From Shimia sp. SK013 (GTDB lineage: Bacteria > Pseudomonadota > Alphaproteobacteria > Rhodobacterales > Rhodobacteraceae), in assembly GCF_001292625.1 (NCBI RefSeq), contig NZ_LAJH01000021.1, positions 186,001-250,000 on the forward strand: a stretch of 64,000 bases of DNA, read 5' to 3'. Numbering within the stretch: position 1 is the first letter of the stretch; every line of letters starts with the position of its first letter. Shown piece after piece: positions 60,216 through 64,000 of this stretch. The notes beneath the pieces are model-generated. The model was not told where the DNA came from. It saw only the letters and a program-made list of their open reading frames with translations, and ran no database searches. The position numbers and the translations under genes are program-made.

Positions 60216-61022
60216 ATGACCGGATTAACCATAGAAAGCCTGTCCATGCGATTTGATTTGCCCGGTGGCGGGCATGTTCAAGCGCTCAAGGATGTGAGCC
60301 TCGATTTGAAACAGGGTGAGTTGCTAAGTGTGCTGGGGCCATCGGGCTGCGGTAAGACGACGCTGCTTAATATTGTTGCGGGATTTCTTGCGCCCACCGA
60401 AGGCCAGATTGAAATGAACGGTCATACGGTGCAGGGACCGGATGCCGAACGCGGCATGGTGTTCCAGCAAGGGGCGCTGTTTGAATGGATGAGCGTGCGA
60501 GAGAACGTGAGTTTCGGTCCCGATATGAAGGGCATGCCCAAGTCCGAGAGTGCAGAGATCGTGGATCACCTGCTGGATGTGGTGGGTTTGCAGGACTTCA
60601 AAGAAAAGATGGTTTACGAACTGTCAGGCGGGATGCAACAGCGCGTGGCTTTGGCCCGCTGTTTGGCAAATGATCCTGACGTGATTTTGATGGATGAGCC
60701 GCTGGGGGCGCTGGATGCGTTGACGCGGGAAAAGATGCAGAGCCTTGTTCTGAAGCTTTGGAAAGAGACCGGCAAGACGATCATTCTGATCACGCACTCG
60801 GTCGAAGAAGCGTTGTTGCTGGGTGAGCGGTTGATCGTGATGGCGCCACGTCCGGGGCGTATCCACAAGGAATACCGTTTGCCATTTGCCGATCTGGGCG
60901 TGGGCGCGGATTTGCGGGAGGTGAAGAAACACCCCGATTATGCGCCGACCCGCGAAGAGATCCTCAATATGATCTGGAACATGGAAGAAGAGATCATGGG
61001 CCGCACCGAGGAGACCGCATAA
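60216..61022 (+). CDS. tauB: Taurine ABC transporter ATP-binding protein
   Basis: 268 residues. Walker A GPSGCGKT near 44, Q-loop MVFQQGALFEWMSV, signature LSGGMQQRVALARCL, Walker B VILMDEPLGALDALTREKM, H-loop LITHSVEEALLL. Nitrate/sulfonate/taurine subfamily. ATG 60216 has AGGGA close upstream; the open frame before it runs through the terminator. Two bases before tauC. Confidence 0.94.
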   Translation: MTGLTIESLSMRFDLPGGGHVQALKDVSLDLKQGELLSVLGPSGCGKTTLLNIVAGFLAPTEGQIEMNGHTVQGPDAERGMVFQQGALFEWMSVRENVSFGPDMKGMPKSESAEIVDHLLDVVGLQDFKEKMVYELSGGMQQRVALARCLANDPDVILMDEPLGALDALTREKMQSLVLKLWKETGKTIILITHSVEEALLLGERLIVMAPRPGRIHKEYRLPFADLGVGADLREVKKHPDYAPTREEILNMIWNMEEEIMGRTEETA

Positions 61023-61023
61023 G

Positions 61024-62361
61024 ATGGGACAGACTTTTGCAGATCTTGGGGGTGAGTTGCTCACTCTGGTGATCGCGGTGATTTCGGCTTTGCCGTTTCT
61101 GGCGATCTATATCGGCGTCATTCTGGGTGCCTTTTTCATTTTTCATCTGATCAAACGCCGGTTGACGCCGGTGCATGACTACACATCGCTCAAGACGGTG
61201 ACGTTTGGTGATGAGAGCGCCGTTGTTTCCAACAAGGCCGCTTCGGTGATTTCTATTGTGCTTATCTTTGTGTTCTGGGGCAGTTTTACCGGATCGGAAT
61301 GGTTGCCGCGTTTTCTGCATGCGCCAGGGCCGTTTGTCGGCGAGGCAAGCTTTACCTATACGCTGGAAACCGAGGACGGCGCGACGGACGATGCAACTGT
61401 CAGCGTTGTTGTGCATGAGGCCGGGCAAAAGCCGGACACGCCGGAAATTGCGCCCGGAGAGGGTTTGGCCAAAGACGACGTGATCGTTGTGCAGGCCTAT
61501 CGCAGCAAGTTGTTGCGGTGGGACAGCAATGACGAGGCGACCCGTAGCGAAGGGGCCAAAGTTATTGCTGTGGAAGGGAAGCCGCTTACCCGAGAGGCAA
61601 AAGTTGACGTTGGCTTTGGTTCTGTTGCGCTGACCGACAAAGGCACATTGAACTTTGCGCCAGCGACCGGAATGCAGATGGAAGATATCTGGCTGCCGGC
61701 ACCGGAAAGCGTGTGGCGACGCCTGATTTCTGTAAGCCGCGAAGGCTATCAGAATGTGAAGCTGTCCGAGCACCTGAGCTTTTCTCTGTTTCGGGTGATC
61801 ATCGGTTTCGCGCTGGGTGCGATGGTGGGCATTCCTTTGGGCTATGCCATGGGGCTGAGCGATTGGGCCCGCGGTTGGTTTGATCCGATCGTTGAGTTCA
61901 TGCGGCCTGTACCACCTTTGGCGTTGATCCCGCTGGTGATTATCTGGGCCGGCATCGGCGAGCAGGGTAAGATCATCCTGCTGTTCCTTGCGGCCTTGTG
62001 GATTATGGCGATTGGCGCGCGATCCGGTGTGTCGGGCGTGAACATCACCAAGGTGCATGCGGCCTATTCCTTGGGCGCCAGCAAGCGGCAGATCCTGCGC
62101 CATGTGATTATTCCGAACTCGTTGCCTGAGATATTCACTGCTGCGCGGGTGGCGATGGGCGTCTGTTGGGGCACCGTTGTGGCCGCCGAACTTGTGGCCG
62201 CTGAAAAGGGTGTCGGTAAGATGATCGTGGCCGCATCCAAGTTTCAGGACACGGATATTGTTTTGATGGGGATCATCCTGATCGGCATCATCGGCTTTGG
62301 CATCGACATGCTGATGCGCTGGGTCGAGAAGTATCTGGTGCCTTGGAAAGGCAAAAGCTAA
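61024..62361 (+). CDS. tauC: Taurine ABC transporter permease with extra N-terminal domain
   Basis: 445 residues against about 275 in E. coli TauC. The C-terminal ~230 are the usual permease (LFRVIIGFALGAMVGIPLGYAMGL, EAA-loop YSLGASKRQILRHVIIPNSLPE). The N-terminal extension has two TM helices (about 15-45 and 70-95) and then ~110 residues predicted outside the cytoplasm (GEASFTYTLETEDGATDDATVS, split by the turn; FGSVALTDKGTLNFAPATGM). One continuous frame, no sign of a fusion artefact. The role of the extra domain, perhaps docking TauA, is inferred. Confidence 0.9.
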   Translation: MGQTFADLGGELLTLVIAVISALPFLAIYIGVILGAFFIFHLIKRRLTPVHDYTSLKTVTFGDESAVVSNKAASVISIVLIFVFWGSFTGSEWLPRFLHAPGPFVGEASFTYTLETEDGATDDATVSVVVHEAGQKPDTPEIAPGEGLAKDDVIVVQAYRSKLLRWDSNDEATRSEGAKVIAVEGKPLTREAKVDVGFGSVALTDKGTLNFAPATGMQMEDIWLPAPESVWRRLISVSREGYQNVKLSEHLSFSLFRVIIGFALGAMVGIPLGYAMGLSDWARGWFDPIVEFMRPVPPLALIPLVIIWAGIGEQGKIILLFLAALWIMAIGARSGVSGVNITKVHAAYSLGASKRQILRHVIIPNSLPEIFTAARVAMGVCWGTVVAAELVAAEKGVGKMIVAASKFQDTDIVLMGIILIGIIGFGIDMLMRWVEKYLVPWKGKS

Positions 62362-62467
62362 GGCCGCATGGGTATCGGGGAAAAAAACGCCGGGGGATTG
62401 CCGCAGCCATTCACTTTACGTGTGACAAAGCGGTAAACCGCCGGCGAACATGCGCCAGATTTCTAAG

Positions 62468-62508
62468 CAGTGTCAGGCAGGTATCTGTCTGACACTGTTT
62501 GTTTTTAT
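62468..62508 (+). terminator. Rho-independent terminator after tauC
   Basis: 13-bp stem CAGTGTCAGGCAG / CTGTCTGACACTG (one G-T pair), loop GTAT, then TTTGTTTTTA. Confidence 0.88.
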
Positions 62509-62526
62509 AGCGAGGGTTTTGTTGGC

Positions 62527-62904
62527 ATGGCGGCGAAAGTCCGCTTTGAGCCCTTATTGACCATCGCGAACTTTGAGCGCAATGATCAGGTCGATTGTCA
62601 GACTAGATCATTCCGAAGAGTCGAAACCCTGAGAAACGTAGATCACATAGTTGGAGAGCTTCGATTTCAGGTGCTGTATCCGCCTGAAGGGAGCACTTCT
62701 GTTCTTGAGGTGACCGAAAGCGGTTTAGGGCCACTCCTCCATGTCTCGCTGAGAGAAGACGGTGATCTGACCTATGAATTCTTTGCCAAATCGTCGCTTT
62801 TGATTACAGAAAAGCAATTCCGAGAGATTGATGAAATGGCGCGGAAAAAATTGTCTTGGACAGACTTATCGGCATTTGGCTTGGAAAGCTTTGACGAGGA
62901 CTAG
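62527..62904 (+). CDS. Hypothetical protein (125 residues)
   Basis: No family recognised. ATG 62527; weak RBS (GAGGG about ten bases upstream). Soluble, mixed alpha/beta (RFEPLLTIANFERNDQVD, HIVGELRFQVLYPPEGSTSV, KQFREIDEMARKKLSW), acidic C-terminus. It lies after the tau terminator and is followed by 260 bases without a gene. Codon use is less G/C-biased than its neighbours, which may mean recent acquisition. Confidence 0.6.
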   Translation: MAAKVRFEPLLTIANFERNDQVDCQTRSFRRVETLRNVDHIVGELRFQVLYPPEGSTSVLEVTESGLGPLLHVSLREDGDLTYEFFAKSSLLITEKQFREIDEMARKKLSWTDLSAFGLESFDED

Positions 62905-63164
62905 TTCGAATTTTCGCTCAAATTTGAATGGCAACAAAGTCCGCCAAGCTGCCTGTGAAGCGGGCTTTTCCGTCCGCATCGCGGACAGTTGTTTCGCCGC
63001 TTAATGCGGTCCCAGGAAGTGCATTTCGTTGCAGCGTCGTCAAGTTTTTGTAGCTGCTAATTGCCGCAACGAGAAAGTGCCTCCGAACAACTATCGGAGG
63101 CACAAATTTAGGGGACGATTGGGGATATTCCCCCGATGTTGTTCGGGTTTCAAAGCCTGTGGCG

Positions 63165-64000
63165 TCAGCCCATCGGCACGCCGGAGATCGATTTGACTTC
63201 GCAGAATTCGTCCAGACCCCAAGTGCCGCCTTCGCGGCCGTTGCCGGATTGGCCGTAGCCGCCAAACGGCGAGCCGTTCACGCGGCTGACGCCGTTGGTT
63301 TCCACCATGCCGGAGCGCAGCTGACGGGCGACGCGCAGGCGTTTCTCGTCGTCTTGCGTTTGCACATAGTTGGTCAGGCCGTAGACGGTATCGTTGGCCA
63401 TCTCGACGGCCTGATCTTCGGTTTCAAACGGGGTGATCGCCAGCACGGGGCCGAAGATTTCTTCGCGGTAGATGGTCATGTCGGGCGTCACATCCGCAAA
63501 CACAGTCGGGCGCACGTAGAAGCCTTTGTTCATGCCTTCTGGGCGGCCGAGTCCACCGGCGACAAGCGTGGCGCCTTCTTTGATGCCGGTTTCGATAAGG
63601 CCCTGAATTTTGTTGAATTGCAGTTCGCTGACTACAGGGCCGATGTGGCGGCCGGATTCGGTTGTCGCGCCGACCTGAGTGGCCTCAGCAGTGGCTTTGG
63701 CTTGATCCACGGCGTCGGCATAGCGGTCGCTTTCGACCATCATACGGGTAGGGGCGTTGCAGGATTGGCCGGAGTTCTGCATGCAGTGGATCACGCCGCG
63801 TTTTACGGCCTTTTCGTCCGCATCAGCAAAGATCAGGTTCGCGCCTTTGCCGCCAAGTTCGAGGCTGACACGTTTGAGCGAGTCGGCCGCCGCTTTGGAA
63901 ATTGCGATGCCTGCGCGAGTGGAACCGGTGAAGGACACCATGTCCACGTCAGGATGCGCTGACAGCTGCGAACCCACGCCAACACCATCGCCGTTGACCA
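63165..64000 (-). CDS. Aldehyde dehydrogenase family protein (5' end outside window)
   Basis: C-terminal 278 residues of an NAD(P)-dependent aldehyde dehydrogenase. Visible: VSFTGSTRAG, catalytic Glu in LELGGKGANLIF, catalytic Cys in NSGQSCNAPTRM, EEIFGPVLAI and the tail PFGGYGQSGNGREGGTWGLDEF. The frame is open to the window edge. Near the taurine genes, but separated by the hypothetical gene and convergent with it, so a pathway role is not shown. Confidence 0.93.
   Translation of the reverse strand, partial: VNGDGVGVGSQLSAHPDVDMVSFTGSTRAGIAISKAAADSLKRVSLELGGKGANLIFADADEKAVKRGVIHCMQNSGQSCNAPTRMMVESDRYADAVDQAKATAEATQVGATTESGRHIGPVVSELQFNKIQGLIETGIKEGATLVAGGLGRPEGMNKGFYVRPTVFADVTPDMTIYREEIFGPVLAITPFETEDQAVEMANDTVYGLTNYVQTQDDEKRLRVARQLRSGMVETNGVSRVNGSPFGGYGQSGNGREGGTWGLDEFCEVKSISGVPMG

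Noticed and set aside
1-64000. tRNA, rRNA and CRISPR arrays
   Set aside because: No cloverleaf-like segment with a tRNA tail, no rRNA-like stretch and no regularly spaced direct repeats with unique spacers; the 11-bp arrays have no spacers.

Overview
The window reads as a chromosomal segment of an alphaproteobacterium of the Roseobacter group (Rhodobacterales). This is inferred from moderately high GC, GTG/TTG starts, and a typical marine gene set: taurine degradation through Xsc, a cytoplasmic SoeABC-type sulfite dehydrogenase, glcDEF glycolate oxidase, an MCE lipid-transport operon and leuCD/leuB. I see no rRNA, tRNA, CRISPR array, insertion sequence or prophage. Both ends cut genes: a DEAD-box RNA helicase on the left and an aldehyde dehydrogenase on the right.

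Layout, left to right. 1-6.4 kb: DEAD-box helicase, then a MarR regulator and an RND efflux pump (adaptor plus inner-membrane pump) behind a palindromic operator. 6.6-11.3 kb: four-gene MCE/Mla-type ABC lipid-transport operon with a 704-residue MCE protein. 11.4-21.6 kb: DMT transporter, leuB, a LysR regulator divergent from an NAD(P)-binding oxidoreductase, a secreted endonuclease/phosphatase-fold protein, two membrane proteins, a GNAT pseudogene, leuD and leuC. The second membrane-protein gene (17.8 kb) has an unusually legible promoter: an FNR box exactly where a class II activator should sit, and an ATTC-N8-GAAT operator over its -10. 21.9-25.1 kb: MscS channel, rsfS, rlmH and a DUF599 protein. 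25.2-30.3 kb: glcDE, a cysteine-rich CPCC protein, glcF and a trypsin-like protease. 30.4-37.5 kb: Hsp20, MFS exporter, a large exported phytase/esterase-like protein, an alpha/beta hydrolase, a P1 peptidase and the divergent ohr/ohrR pair with duplicated operators.

37.7-45.4 kb is the main uncharacterised region. It is a co-directional run of nine or ten tightly spaced or overlapping genes: a coiled-coil protein, two soluble proteins, an AAA+ ATPase, several small membrane proteins, a 449-residue protein and a membrane-anchored periplasmic domain. No gene apart from the ATPase has an assignable function. It is the best candidate here for an undescribed multi-component system, possibly a membrane-associated AAA+ machine.

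45.4-64 kb is an extended organosulfonate catabolic island. TauABC imports taurine, Tpa makes sulfoacetaldehyde, Xsc makes acetyl phosphate plus sulfite, and Pta makes acetyl-CoA. A citrate synthase can take the acetyl-CoA and SoeABC oxidises the sulfite. TauR sits inside, with CTGGACTT-type direct repeats before it. Oddities are a second, short phosphate-acyltransferase-like gene, a GNAT gene, an intrinsic terminator between tauA and tauB, a TauC with an extra N-terminal and periplasmic domain, and repeat-filled DNA between soeA and soeB. Two families of short dispersed repeats link several intergenic regions of the window.
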